A stretch of 64,000 bases of DNA from Rebecca billardiae RCC1528 (taxonomy: Eukaryota; Haptophyta): the NCBI GenBank assembly GCA_965240325.2, contig OZ251229.1, positions 1,488,001 through 1,552,000 of the forward strand. Direction: 5' to 3'. The notes beneath the pieces are model-generated. The model did no database searches. It saw only the letters and a list, made by a program, of their open reading frames with translations, and was not told where the DNA came from. Made by a program: the position numbers and the translations under genes. Positions 52,895 through 61,860 of this stretch are shown here, in pieces. How positions within the stretch are numbered: the stretch's first letter is position 1; the number at the start of each line of letters is the position of its first letter.

Positions 52895-54048
52895 CTACGG
52901 CATCGGCGGCAGCAGATGCAGATCGAGCTCCGACTGGCGCCGCCCGACGAAGATCTCCACCGCATGCCACACGAAGCTGCCGATTGGCTCGATACCACGC
53001 CACAGCAGGTCGAGGTGCAGCCTCGTCCACTCCTGCGTGAGCGTGAGGCCCGACGCGCTGAAGATGAAGGCCGCGCCGGAGGCGGGCGCACGGCCGAGCT
53101 GGCGGCTGGCCGCGGCGGCCATGCCTGCCTCGCTAAGGGGCGGGCAGACGCAGCACATGTGCACGCCCATGTCCGCCGAGCTCGCGCCTCGCAGCGGCCC
53201 GAAGGTCGTGAAGAAGGAGTTGGGGCTCGCGAGGACGGGGAACGCGGGCGGCGCGAAGTGTGCGTACAGGGGCGCGCGCGCGTCGAGGGCGAACGGCGCG
53301 CCGTCCTTGGTCAGCTCGAGTCGCTCCAGGCCGGAGGTGCAGCCGGTGGCCCAGACGACAACGTCGCACGGGACGACGCGGCCGTCCGCCAGCGCGAGCC
53401 CGCCCGTCACCAGCCCCACCGGCTCGGCCGACGACTCGCGCCGCGCGACGCGGCGCAGCTCCGAGCGCTGCGCCGCGCACAGGACGCCGAAGTGATGCCG
53501 CCGCAGCTCGGCGTGCGGCTCGCCGGCCGGCGCGACGAGCACGTCCGCGCCCCACTGCATCAGCGCGGCGAGCGTGGGCGCGAAGGCGGACCAGATGAAC
53601 GAGCACAGCACGACCACGCCGCGCACGCGGTCGAGCAGGGTGCGCACCACCAGCGCCGCCTCGTACTTGTAGAACAGGTACCCACGTCGGTACACCCAAG
53701 TGAGCCGCTCGGCCGCGCCCGCGCGCACGAACAGGCTGAGCACGTCGCACGCCGACTTGCCCGCGCCGACGACGGCGACGCGCGCGCCGCTCGCGACGAG
53801 CTCGTCGTAGACGCGCGCGTTCAGACCCATCACGTGCAGCTCGCGCGGCGCGCCCGGCTCCGCCGCGTCGCGCAGCGCGGGTGTGTGCGCGCCGGCTGCC
53901 GTGCTCGCATGCACGATCAGATCGAACGGGCCCTCGACGCGCCGCACGCCCGTGCGCGCGTCCTCGAGCCGCAGGCTCGCAGTGCGCCGGGCCGAGTCGT
54001 AGTCCACGCCGAGCACGCGCGTGTGCAGCCGCACCACGCCGCCGCCCT

Positions 54049-54080
<32 letters not shown>

Positions 54081-54679
54081 CCCTCGCCCTCCGCCGGCGC
54101 GCGGAGCAGCCCCCTGGCGAGCGCGAACGCGCGCGTGTACGCGTGTACCTCGTCCGCGCTCAGCTTGCCGTCGAGGACGTCTGCGTCCGCGGTGTACGCG
54201 AAGCGCTCGAACGACGAGAGCCACACGGGCGCGTGCAGCTGAAGCCCGTGGTACGCTGCGCCCGGCCGCCACAGCCCGCCGACGTCGCCGCTCTCGTCGA
54301 ATGCACGCACCTCGCGAACGCCCAGGGCGCGCAGCCGCGCAGCGCACGCGAGGCCGCTCCATCCGGCGCCGATGATGGCAACGCGGAGCGAGGAGGGCGG
54401 GCGGTGGTAAGATTCACGCCCACGCCTCCATCTGCGCGCCGCCTCGAGAAGCACGATCAGCGGGCTCACCGCGACCACCGTAACAACCGTCGCGCTCACT
54501 GCCGTGAGCGCGAATGCCCAGCCGGCCGCGGCCAGCAGGAGTGGGCGCGGTGGCTCAGGAGGGGGCGTGGCGAGGAGCGCGCTCAGCGGGGTCACGCCAT
54601 CGGGCAGCTCTGGCCTCGCCGAGCCGTCGGCATCTCTGCCGCTCCCTGAGGCCGCGGCGCGCCTCAGCGCGTCACCCAT
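52895..54679 (-). CDS. Flavin-containing monooxygenase-like protein
   Basis: A single exon for 594 residues from the ATG at 54679; the frame is open upstream but that region belongs to the opposite gene. Family enzymes use FAD and NADPH to oxygenate N, S or carbonyl substrates. A hydrophobic anchor spans about 47-79. The FAD-binding Rossmann motif is VAIIGAGWSGLACA (100-113), followed by FDESGDVGGLWRPG, typical of FMO/Baeyer-Villiger enzymes. The NADPH site is VAVVGAGKSACDVL. VVWATGCTSG near 500 is the conserved ATG-type strand. A Glu/Gly-rich loop lies at about 230-255. The substrate is unknown. Head-to-head with a 2OG-Fe(II) oxygenase, 98 bp apart, so the two may be co-expressed. Confidence 0.85.
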
Positions 54680-54777
54680 GTGATCCGCGATCTCAGATCG
54701 CAGCCGCGTCGCCGCGAGCGTTGTGACAGAAGTCCGGCACGCCGTGCGGGCGTGCGCTTGCTCGGCTGCGCCGCACG
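54680..54777. promoter_or_regulatory. 98-bp divergent promoter interval
   Basis: The shortest head-to-head gap in the window, GC-rich, with no defined box. Regulatory sequence must be shared or lie inside the genes. This is inferred from layout. Confidence 0.35.
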
Positions 54778-55917
54778 ATGGTGCGGCAGCTCGCGGCGTA
54801 CGAGACGCTCGAGGCACGATCAGCCGAGCCGGCCGCGCCACCCCCATGCAACGCGCTGGCATACGTGCACATGTGCCACTGCTGGTCGCCGGGCATCTGC
54901 CGATGGATCGTCGCCGAAGCGGATGCGTTCGGCGGTTGGTCGGTCGATCGGCACCGCTCCGTGCCGACGACGGACCTCGAGGTGCTGCGCGTGCCGACCC
55001 TGCGCGCGTGGCTCCAGCACGAGACGCGTGAGACCATCTTCCCGACCCTCGCCACCCTGTATGGCTTCGAGGCCCGCGAGCTCCGCTACATGGACCTCTT
55101 CCTCGTGCGCTACGAGGCGGCGACTGACGGGCGCGACACGCAGCGCGGGCTGCGCGGCCATCGCGACCGCTCTCTGCTCTCGTTCACGGTGCTGCTCTCG
55201 GACCCGCACGACTTTGACGGGGGCGGCACGCGCATCGACGCGCTCGGCCATTCGGCGGTCCACCCCGAAGCGCAGGGCGACCTGTGCACGCACTGCGGCA
55301 AGCTGCGGCACGCTGGCGCGGCGGTCACGCGCGGCGTGCGGTATGTTCTCGTCGGCTTTGTGGGCGTCTCGTCGCCACGCGTGGACCAGGACTTTGTGCG
55401 CTCGCTGTACGCCAAGCTGAACGTGGAGAGCACGGCGCGCGACCTTAGGATCCTCGAGCGCGCTCTCATCCGCGGCGGGAGCGCCGGCACGACCGACAGC
55501 GCTGAGGGCCGCGGCACGCAACGCGAGAGGGGAGATGGTGCCGGCGAGCCTGCCGCAGAGGCGGACGGAGCGCTTCGCGTGGAGCGCGCCGGCTCGGACG
55601 CCGCGCCGATGGGGTTGGAGGCGGTGCCGGGGACTCATGCTCGGGCTGATCCGAAGCTCACCGACGCGACCGGTGACGTGCGGCAGCTCCTGGTGCGGCC
55701 ACGAGCGACGGCACGTGCGGTCGATGGGCTCGATGCTGCCGGCGCTCACAGCTGCTGCAGCGGTGACGCCGAATGTGTTCCGAGCGGCATCCGTCCCATC
55801 ACCATGCCGCGTGGCAGCGGCCACCATTCCGTCGTCGCAGCAGCGCGCGAGGAGGTGGGACCAGACTCCTTCGACGCTGCACTCGATACTATGTATGCCT
55901 CTGCTGCGATCTTATGA
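54778..55917 (+). CDS. 2OG-Fe(II) oxygenase, prolyl/lysyl hydroxylase-like
   Basis: A single exon for 379 residues. The double-stranded beta-helix core lies at about 100-195. LRGHRDRSLLSFTVLLSD gives His128 and Asp130 of the iron site. DFDGGGTRI is the usual turn after it. KLRHAGAAVTRGVRYVLVGF gives His178 and the 2-oxoglutarate-binding Arg188. The pattern is that of the prolyl 4-hydroxylase/procollagen-lysyl hydroxylase class rather than PhyH. No signal peptide is clear. Residues 220-379 form a Gly/Ala/Arg-rich tail without a recognised domain. The substrate is unknown. It could act on proteins or small molecules together with the adjacent flavin monooxygenase, but only adjacency supports that. 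Confidence 0.8.
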   Translation: MVRQLAAYETLEARSAEPAAPPPCNALAYVHMCHCWSPGICRWIVAEADAFGGWSVDRHRSVPTTDLEVLRVPTLRAWLQHETRETIFPTLATLYGFEARELRYMDLFLVRYEAATDGRDTQRGLRGHRDRSLLSFTVLLSDPHDFDGGGTRIDALGHSAVHPEAQGDLCTHCGKLRHAGAAVTRGVRYVLVGFVGVSSPRVDQDFVRSLYAKLNVESTARDLRILERALIRGGSAGTTDSAEGRGTQRERGDGAGEPAAEADGALRVERAGSDAAPMGLEAVPGTHARADPKLTDATGDVRQLLVRPRATARAVDGLDAAGAHSCCSGDAECVPSGIRPITMPRGSGHHSVVAAAREEVGPDSFDAALDTMYASAAIL

Positions 55918-56960
55918 GTCCGACAGCCAGGCCGTGCTGGCGGTGTGGCCACGGGCACGGGACGGCCGTCTTAGACCTACTACATAGTTCGGTAAACCGA
56001 CTAGTTTATTAATGATAGTTAGCCGCGCGGCTGACTGAGTGACGGTCTACTCGGAGTCTGAGACTGAGTCCGCGTCGGACGGCAGCCCAGTCACTAGGCT
56101 TGGCAACCGCTCATGGCAGTCTGCGACCCCGGGAGGCCGGCCGGACGCCCAACGGTAACTGACAGCCACAGGCAACTTCACGAGACACTCCGTGACTGAC
56201 GGCTCACAGCGGCCGCAGCCGCGCACTCCGTCTCCTGCGGGGACTCGGCGGGGGAAGCGCCACTCAGTCCTCGGGAAGCAACCGGACGCAGTGCGAATAC
56301 GGGCGCAGGTCCGCGGAGCTGTATAGTGTATTGCTGCCAACAGGCGGACAGGGTTCACGGTGGCAGGCAGGAGTCGGCCGGGTGCGTCACTGGCCGAGGT
56401 ACAGGACGGCATCAGTCGCTCGGATCTTCTCTACCAGGGTCACAACGTTGCGTGCTGCTACTCCAGAGTGGCGTCAGCACGCTACTCATGCTTATAATGC
56501 TATTAACTCAGTATTCAGATTTCGCCGTTTCCCGGACAGTGCTGTCAGCTGTGCACGGACCGCGCGGGTCGCCGGGACACGGGGTCGGGTGCCCGCGGGG
56601 TGGCAGAGACAACGGTCAACGGATGACAGCATGCTGATGCAGCGGCGCATGCCCCGCCAATCGGCTTCTACTGGCCCGCCATCCAACCCGGCGGACGATG
56701 GGCGATCACGCCGCGACTGTGAGGCGGGCGACGCCATCGCTACGAGCGGCAGGCGGGGGCTGCGGCAGCGGGGGAGACATCACACCCTGCCGTTGCTGCT
56801 CGCTGCGAGTCTGAACCCTCTTTGATACGGTACCCACCCTTATTCACGGGATACTATGGCCCCCCGTACGGTAGGTATCATAGAAGTAGGCGGGATTGGG
56901 GAGGCCGCTCGCTAGATACGGTGGTGTGCAAATACGGGATAACGGGAATATACATCTGGT
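55918..56960. other. Intergenic, no gene recognised
   Basis: Mixed-composition sequence with short open frames only. The last 130 bases have lower GC and repeated GATACGG/ACGGGAT words. Confidence 0.5.
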
Positions 56961-57024
56961 CAGGGTAGGGCTGGAGGCTTCGGCCGCCAGCCTGATCACC
57001 CGGAGCCCGTTATAAAGGGGAATT
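56961..57024 (+). repeat. Dispersed repeat copy 2 with TATAAAG motif
   Basis: Second copy of the 15891-15963 repeat: CAGGGTAGGGCTGG, AGGCTTCGGCCGCC, CGGAGCCCGTTATAAAGG. It lies directly upstream of a frameshifted coding-like fragment, so it may carry that element's promoter. Confidence 0.8.
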
Positions 57025-57045
57025 TAAAAAAGGTATTACCGGTAT

Positions 57046-57391
57046 AGGACGACGACTTCCTCAACGGCAAGGGCGACTACTCCCTCAACTCGGCAAGGCC
57101 ACTAGGCCGCGCACACCGGCCCGGGCGACCACATCCACTACCTGCACTACGGCATCAACTTGAACAGCCTCGGACGACGACGACACGGGCAACTACATGA
57201 TGACCAAGGCCGACGACGACTGCAAAACAGCGGCATCCCCGGGCGCCTACTACCTCAGTGACCGTGTGATCAGCATCGGTTACGACGACTCCCTCACCCG
57301 CGGCCAACGCGCTCCGACATCCTCCATTAACTCCATTCAGTACTTCGACAGACGAATCAGGAGAGCTGCGCCCTCGTGCCTGTGTCTTTAA
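57046..57391 (+). pseudogene. Frameshifted coding-like fragment of unknown family
   Basis: Protein-like, Asp-rich segments occur on the plus strand in different frames: DDDFLNGKGDYSLN, GDHIHYLHYGINLN, DDDTGNYMMTKADDDC, and AYYLSDRVISIGYDDSLTRG, ending at a stop at 57391. Codon use is strongly third-position C, as in real genes here, but no single frame is open, so it looks like a decayed gene. The family is not recognised. It follows a TATAAAG-bearing dispersed repeat. This is weak evidence that both belong to one mobile or duplicated unit. Confidence 0.35.
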
Positions 57392-57635
57392 ATCATAGAA
57401 TTGGTATATGATAGCATGTAAATCTTACCGACTTACCGTAACTGTACCCAGGCGCTCTAGAGCTGTATACCCTGATCCCTTCCGGAAGGAACATCCACAA
57501 TCAGATCGCCATCGAAACCACCCGTTCCACGGGGTGTTGTTCCGCCGCCAGGGCGGCGAGGCGGCCCCGCGACCACGGCTGGTGGCGGCAGGATGGCGAA
57601 CAGGTGGCGCGTGGCCGACGTGCGACCGAGAGAAG

Positions 57636-58640
57636 CGTGACTTGGGCGGCGCGCGCCGCGCGGGCGGGATGGCTCGGACCCACGCGCGCCTTTGAGCGCC
57701 CGGCGACCGCGCGCGCATCGGCTTCCTCTGCCTGCAAGTCGCCCGCGACCGCGGCCGCCGCCCGCTTCGAGTGGCCAGTGGGTTGACTGCGCCCGAGTCT
57801 GCTCGCCGCCGAGCGCAGGGATGAGTTGAGCGCGGCGCGAGGCGGCGATCGCGATCGGGCGATCGCATGTGCCCATCCGCGCCCCATTCGCCACGGCGCG
57901 ACCGCTTCAGCATGCGTATGTGACCCCACTTGTCCGGGATGTCGGGAGCCGGCGAACATTGTCGGCTACCGTGTCCGCGCGCGCCGCGCGCGCGCAAGGC
58001 TCGTTCGGATCGGAAACACGTCACAAACGGCATCAGAGCATGCCTATGGCCATGTATTGCCCCGCATGGGGCCACCAAGGTCATGCCATCCACTGCTCTG
58101 CCAGCTTGCACTGTGCGTCAATGCTGACGACAACTTTCTGGTGAGAAGAACTTGCTTAGCAAGTTCTGTCACAATGGTGTACACGGCATCAGTAGACGTC
58201 ACATGACGGCAGATGCGGACCAACCGTGCCCATCAGCTTGCGCGGGGAAGACATCACGAGACGCCACGGAGTGACCTCCGATCCGAACGAGCACTGCGCG
58301 CGCGCGGCGCTGGCGGACACGCTGGCCGACAATGTTCGCCCGCTCCCGACATCCCGGACAAGTGGGGTCACATACGCATGCTGAAGCGGTCGCGCCGTGG
58401 CGAAGGGGGCGCAGATGGGCACATGCGATCGCCCGATCGCGATCGCCGCCTCGCGCCGCGCTCAACTCATCCCCGCGCTCGGCGGCGAGCAGACTCGGGC
58501 GCAGTCAACCCACTCGAAGTGGGCGGCGGCCGCGGTCGCGGGCGACTTGCAGGCGGAGGAAGCCGATGCGCGCGCGGTCGCCGGGCGCTCAAAGGCGCGC
58601 ATGTGTCCGAGCCACCCCGCGAGCGCGGCGCGCAGCGCCG
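57636..58640. mobile_element. Fold-back element 2: ~370-bp inverted arms, 264-bp spacer
   Basis: The left arm (about 57636-58013) and right arm (58278-58640) are reverse complements with scattered differences. The inner ends TCGTTCGGATCGG (58001) and CCGATCCGAACGA (58278) match exactly. A GCGATCGCGATCGGGCGATC block near 57846 is itself palindromic and recurs in the right arm. No transposase is recognised. The architecture matches fold-back element 1 but the sequences appear unrelated. Confidence 0.8.
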
Positions 58641-58745
58641 ACAGCAACTCATCGACAGCAGAGCGCGTGGATAGCCGCGACGTCGACGTCGCCCGCCCGC
58701 CCCCGCCCCTCCTCAACGGCCGCGCCCCCCGCGTGCTCCCACTGT

Positions 58746-58792
58746 GGTCCGGGAGCTCATAGGTCGTGTCACGACCTATGAGCTCCCGGACC
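58746..58792. repeat. Perfect 47-bp palindrome
   Basis: The 23-base arms are exact reverse complements around a single T at 58769 (GGTCCGGGAGCTCATAGG... / ...CCTATGAGCTCCCGGACC). It lies about 100 bases right of fold-back element 2 and has no T-run typical of a terminator. Confidence 0.95.
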
Positions 58793-59402
58793 ATGTCCGA
58801 ACTAATCGCCTTTCTGGAACGGGTGGATGTATTGGGGTTAATGATCGCATTAACGGAACTTCTCGAACTCTATGAGCTCGTCGGTTCAGCGCCGAGTAAT
58901 TAATTGCTCTGTGCTTAAGCTCCGTCGCTCATTCGGACATTTCATCGTGCGATATAGCGAAATTGAATGTTCATTTATTGTGCTTGGATTCAGCAATGAA
59001 TCGGCTCCATGAGCCTTATTGACCGCCAACCGATGCCAATCAGGCCAATGGGGGTGTGTGGCGCTTCAGAAAAGTGTTTCAATGCTACTGCTTTTCAGGC
59101 GCGGCTTGACGAGATCAGAATCCTCATCACGATTCCAATATCTCCGCCCCGGGGATACATATCCTCACTGATTACTCCGGCATTTTGGAAAGAACGGGAG
59201 AGTCCATCTCGCGGGGGTGCACTGTCCGAACGAAACCCGAGCGGGATCGGCGTCCTGGACGCAGCCACGACGTTCATTTGGCGCGGTGAGGATCTCGACG
59301 CTTGGCGGTCAAGGCGGTGGGCTGACGGCAAAGCGCCCAGGTAGCCCCCTCGAGAGTCAACGCCGACGTGAAGGCCGCCCCCCCCCCCCCCGTCGCAGCG
59401 CG
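58793..59402. other. Intergenic, lower GC, upstream of AMPK beta
   Basis: No gene is recognised. The sequence has a distinctly lower GC and balanced codon-like composition (58800-59200). A 14-base C run (59378-59391) lies just before the AMPK beta ATG. Confidence 0.5.
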
Positions 59403-61190
59403 ATGTTCCTCCTGCCGCAAGGCCTGACGGAGGCGCGCGGCGCGGCGTCCGGCCCGGCGACGACCAAGCCCCACGCGGAGGAGGAGACCACCCCCGAGCT
59501 CCCAACCTTCTTCGGCGCTGCGCAGAAGGCGGCGCTGGCGGCGGCCCCGGCTGCGAACTCGCGCCTCCGCGTCGGCGGCGGCCGACTCACCGCGGCCGGC
59601 CCCGGCCGCGCGCGCGCGCCGCGCAACATCTTCGGAGGCGACTCTGCCGCATCGACGCCGTCGGGGCCGTCCGCCAACGAGGTCCCCCTCACCTCGTCCA
59701 TCCTGCCCGACGACGGCCCGCTCTCATCCGTGCTCCGCACCTCGACCGCCAAGAAGGCGCTCACGGCGGCGACGCGCCCGCCGAAGCGTGACCTGCGCAA
59801 GCCGACGCGCGATGCGCGCGACGTGGCCGTGACGCTGCAGTGGAAGGGAGGCGGCGCCGCCGTCTCCGTCGTCGGCTCCTTCACCGACTGGACCGAGCGC
59901 ATCCCGATGGAGGCGGACGGGCCCAACTCGCACTTTGTGACGCTGCACCTGCGCGCGGGCGAGCACAAGTACCTCTTCGAGGTGAACGGCGTGCTGTGCG
60001 TGGCGGACGAGCAGCCTCTGATCGACGTGCCGCGCGGCGAGGCGCCCACGCACGTCGTCAACGTCCTCGAGGTGGACGACGGCCGCGAGTACGACGCGGA
60101 CACGGCGACGGAGCCCGCCGCGACCGCCGCCTCGCCCAAGGCCGACGTCGCCGAGCCGACGGCTGCCGGCTTCGGCGCGCCGACGCCGTACGGCTGGGCG
60201 GCGCTCGGCGCGAAGGCCGAGGAGGACGAGTTCTCCTCCGCCGTGCCGACCAACCTCATCCGCACCTGGCTCGCGCCGCCCTCGCTCCCGGCCCACCTGC
60301 ACGCGATGCACGGCGTGGCGCGCAAGCCGCGCCGCGCGATGCGCACCGGCCCGCCGCCGCCGTGCCACGTCGACCTGCACCACCTGCGCTTCGAGCGCAC
60401 GGCCGAACCGACGACCTCGGAGGACGGCGACTCGTTCTCGGGCTTCACGCCCGCCGACGGCCTCGCCGCCGACGTCCACATGTCCGACGACGACGGCGGC
60501 GTCTCGCCGCACGGCAGCCCACGCACGCGCCGCGCGTGCGCCCAAGTGCCGGTGACCAAGATCACGACGACGACGCGCTACCGCGAGAAGCGCGTCACGG
60601 CCGTGCTGTACAAGCCGCAGCCGACGCGCGCGGCGGATAGCATCCGCGCGGCCGCCGGTGCACGCCGCGCCGCCTCGCTCGTCGAGCTGCCGCAGTGCGC
60701 CGACGAGGCCATGCTGGACGGCGAGCAGCCGTGCGCCCACGCGCCGGCCAACACGCCCGAGGCCGCCAGCTCGCCGCGGCCCTCGCGCACGCCGTCAGAT
60801 GTGTCCATGGACGCGGACGAGGAGATCCCGGCGTCGAGCACGCCGGCGCACCCGACGGCGCAGCGCGCGCTCTTCGGCACGCCGATCCACCACCCGCCGG
60901 CGGCGGCGCCGATGCAGATCCAGCCGGTGCAGCAGCTCGCCGCGTCACACGCCGCCGTCGTCTCGGCGCCGATCCATCAGTTCGCGCACGCGCACGCCGT
61001 CCCGGCGCCGCAGCACCAGCCCCTCTTCCCGCACCTGCCCAGCCAGCAGCCGCAGCCCGGCGCGGTCATGGGCGCAATGTACATGAACGGCCCTGTCATG
61101 CTCGCCTCGGTGCCCGCCCGCGTCGAAGTGCCGATGGCGTGGCACGCGGTGAACCTCGCGAGCGTTCTCGGCGTGCCCGGCAGGGGATGA
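59403..61190 (+). CDS. AMPK/SnRK1 beta subunit
   Basis: A single exon for 595 residues. The beta subunit scaffolds the AMP-activated/Snf1 kinase, which senses energy status. A CBM48 glycogen-binding domain lies at about 138-222: VTLQWKGGGAAVSVVGSF, DWTERIPM, HKYLFEVNG. The ASC domain that binds the alpha and gamma subunits lies at about 280-405: NLIRTWLAPPSLPAHLH, CHVDLHHLRFE and TTRYREKRVTAVLYKP. Oddities: ASC normally ends the protein, but here a 190-residue Pro/Ala/His/Gln-rich tail follows. The N-terminus MFLL lacks the myristoylation Gly. One carbohydrate-contacting Trp appears replaced (NGVL). An in-frame GTG lies upstream at 59217, but 59403 is the first ATG. Confidence 0.92.
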   Translation: MFLLPQGLTEARGAASGPATTKPHAEEETTPELPTFFGAAQKAALAAAPAANSRLRVGGGRLTAAGPGRARAPRNIFGGDSAASTPSGPSANEVPLTSSILPDDGPLSSVLRTSTAKKALTAATRPPKRDLRKPTRDARDVAVTLQWKGGGAAVSVVGSFTDWTERIPMEADGPNSHFVTLHLRAGEHKYLFEVNGVLCVADEQPLIDVPRGEAPTHVVNVLEVDDGREYDADTATEPAATAASPKADVAEPTAAGFGAPTPYGWAALGAKAEEDEFSSAVPTNLIRTWLAPPSLPAHLHAMHGVARKPRRAMRTGPPPPCHVDLHHLRFERTAEPTTSEDGDSFSGFTPADGLAADVHMSDDDGGVSPHGSPRTRRACAQVPVTKITTTTRYREKRVTAVLYKPQPTRAADSIRAAAGARRAASLVELPQCADEAMLDGEQPCAHAPANTPEAASSPRPSRTPSDVSMDADEEIPASSTPAHPTAQRALFGTPIHHPPAAAPMQIQPVQQLAASHAAVVSAPIHQFAHAHAVPAPQHQPLFPHLPSQQPQPGAVMGAMYMNGPVMLASVPARVEVPMAWHAVNLASVLGVPGRG

Positions 61191-61860
61191 GCGGCGGCCG
61201 CCGTGGCACCGGCGCAGGCACTGTCCCGCGGCCGTCTGCCTCTGCGTCGCCGCCGCTGTCAGACTGTTGGCTGTCAAATTGGAACCGTGTGATGAGTGTC
61301 ATCTAAACGCTGCAGGAACTATGCAACAGACTTTCCGCTCAGCGCATCATGGGCTTGCCAGGCGGCTGCCGCGGATGAGTAGTCCGTCCGCCTCCGCGAG
61401 CGTGAACTTGAGAACTTCTGCGGGAACGGTCGGTCGGGACACACTTCCCCCGTGCCGCGGGAACCTAGTTAAGAAGCCAGTCAGAAGTCGATGTGAGAAG
61501 TTCAACCCCTTAAACCACGCGGTTCACGACAACCGTGCCAGGTAAAAGGGGTTTGCATTTATCGTCTATGTGGCATGAGGGTAGAGGCAGCCATAATACG
61601 GAACCATTTCCGCCCGACGAAGCCGTATGACTATGTTCATCATCTTCATAATGAATGTGGGACCGTGGGTCCCATCAGGGAACCGCGGGACGAGCTTCTC
61701 CACTTCTTCTTCCACCCCCGCCGCCCGGCCCGGGCGGCGCTGGTAGTCCGGGAAGGGGGTTAATAAGCACAAAAACTCGGCAGGCGAAAGTCTGATGCTG
61801 GAAAATCAGCGTGTTTTGCCTCCATGGCGGCGAGCCGCCGGTGAGTTGCCCTAGGCGGTG
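61191..61860. other. Intergenic, no gene recognised
   Basis: This follows the AMPK beta stop. It includes a short imperfect inverted repeat (AACCCCTT at 61503 and AAGGGGTT at 61546). The golgin promoter should be in its right part. No gene is seen. Confidence 0.5.
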
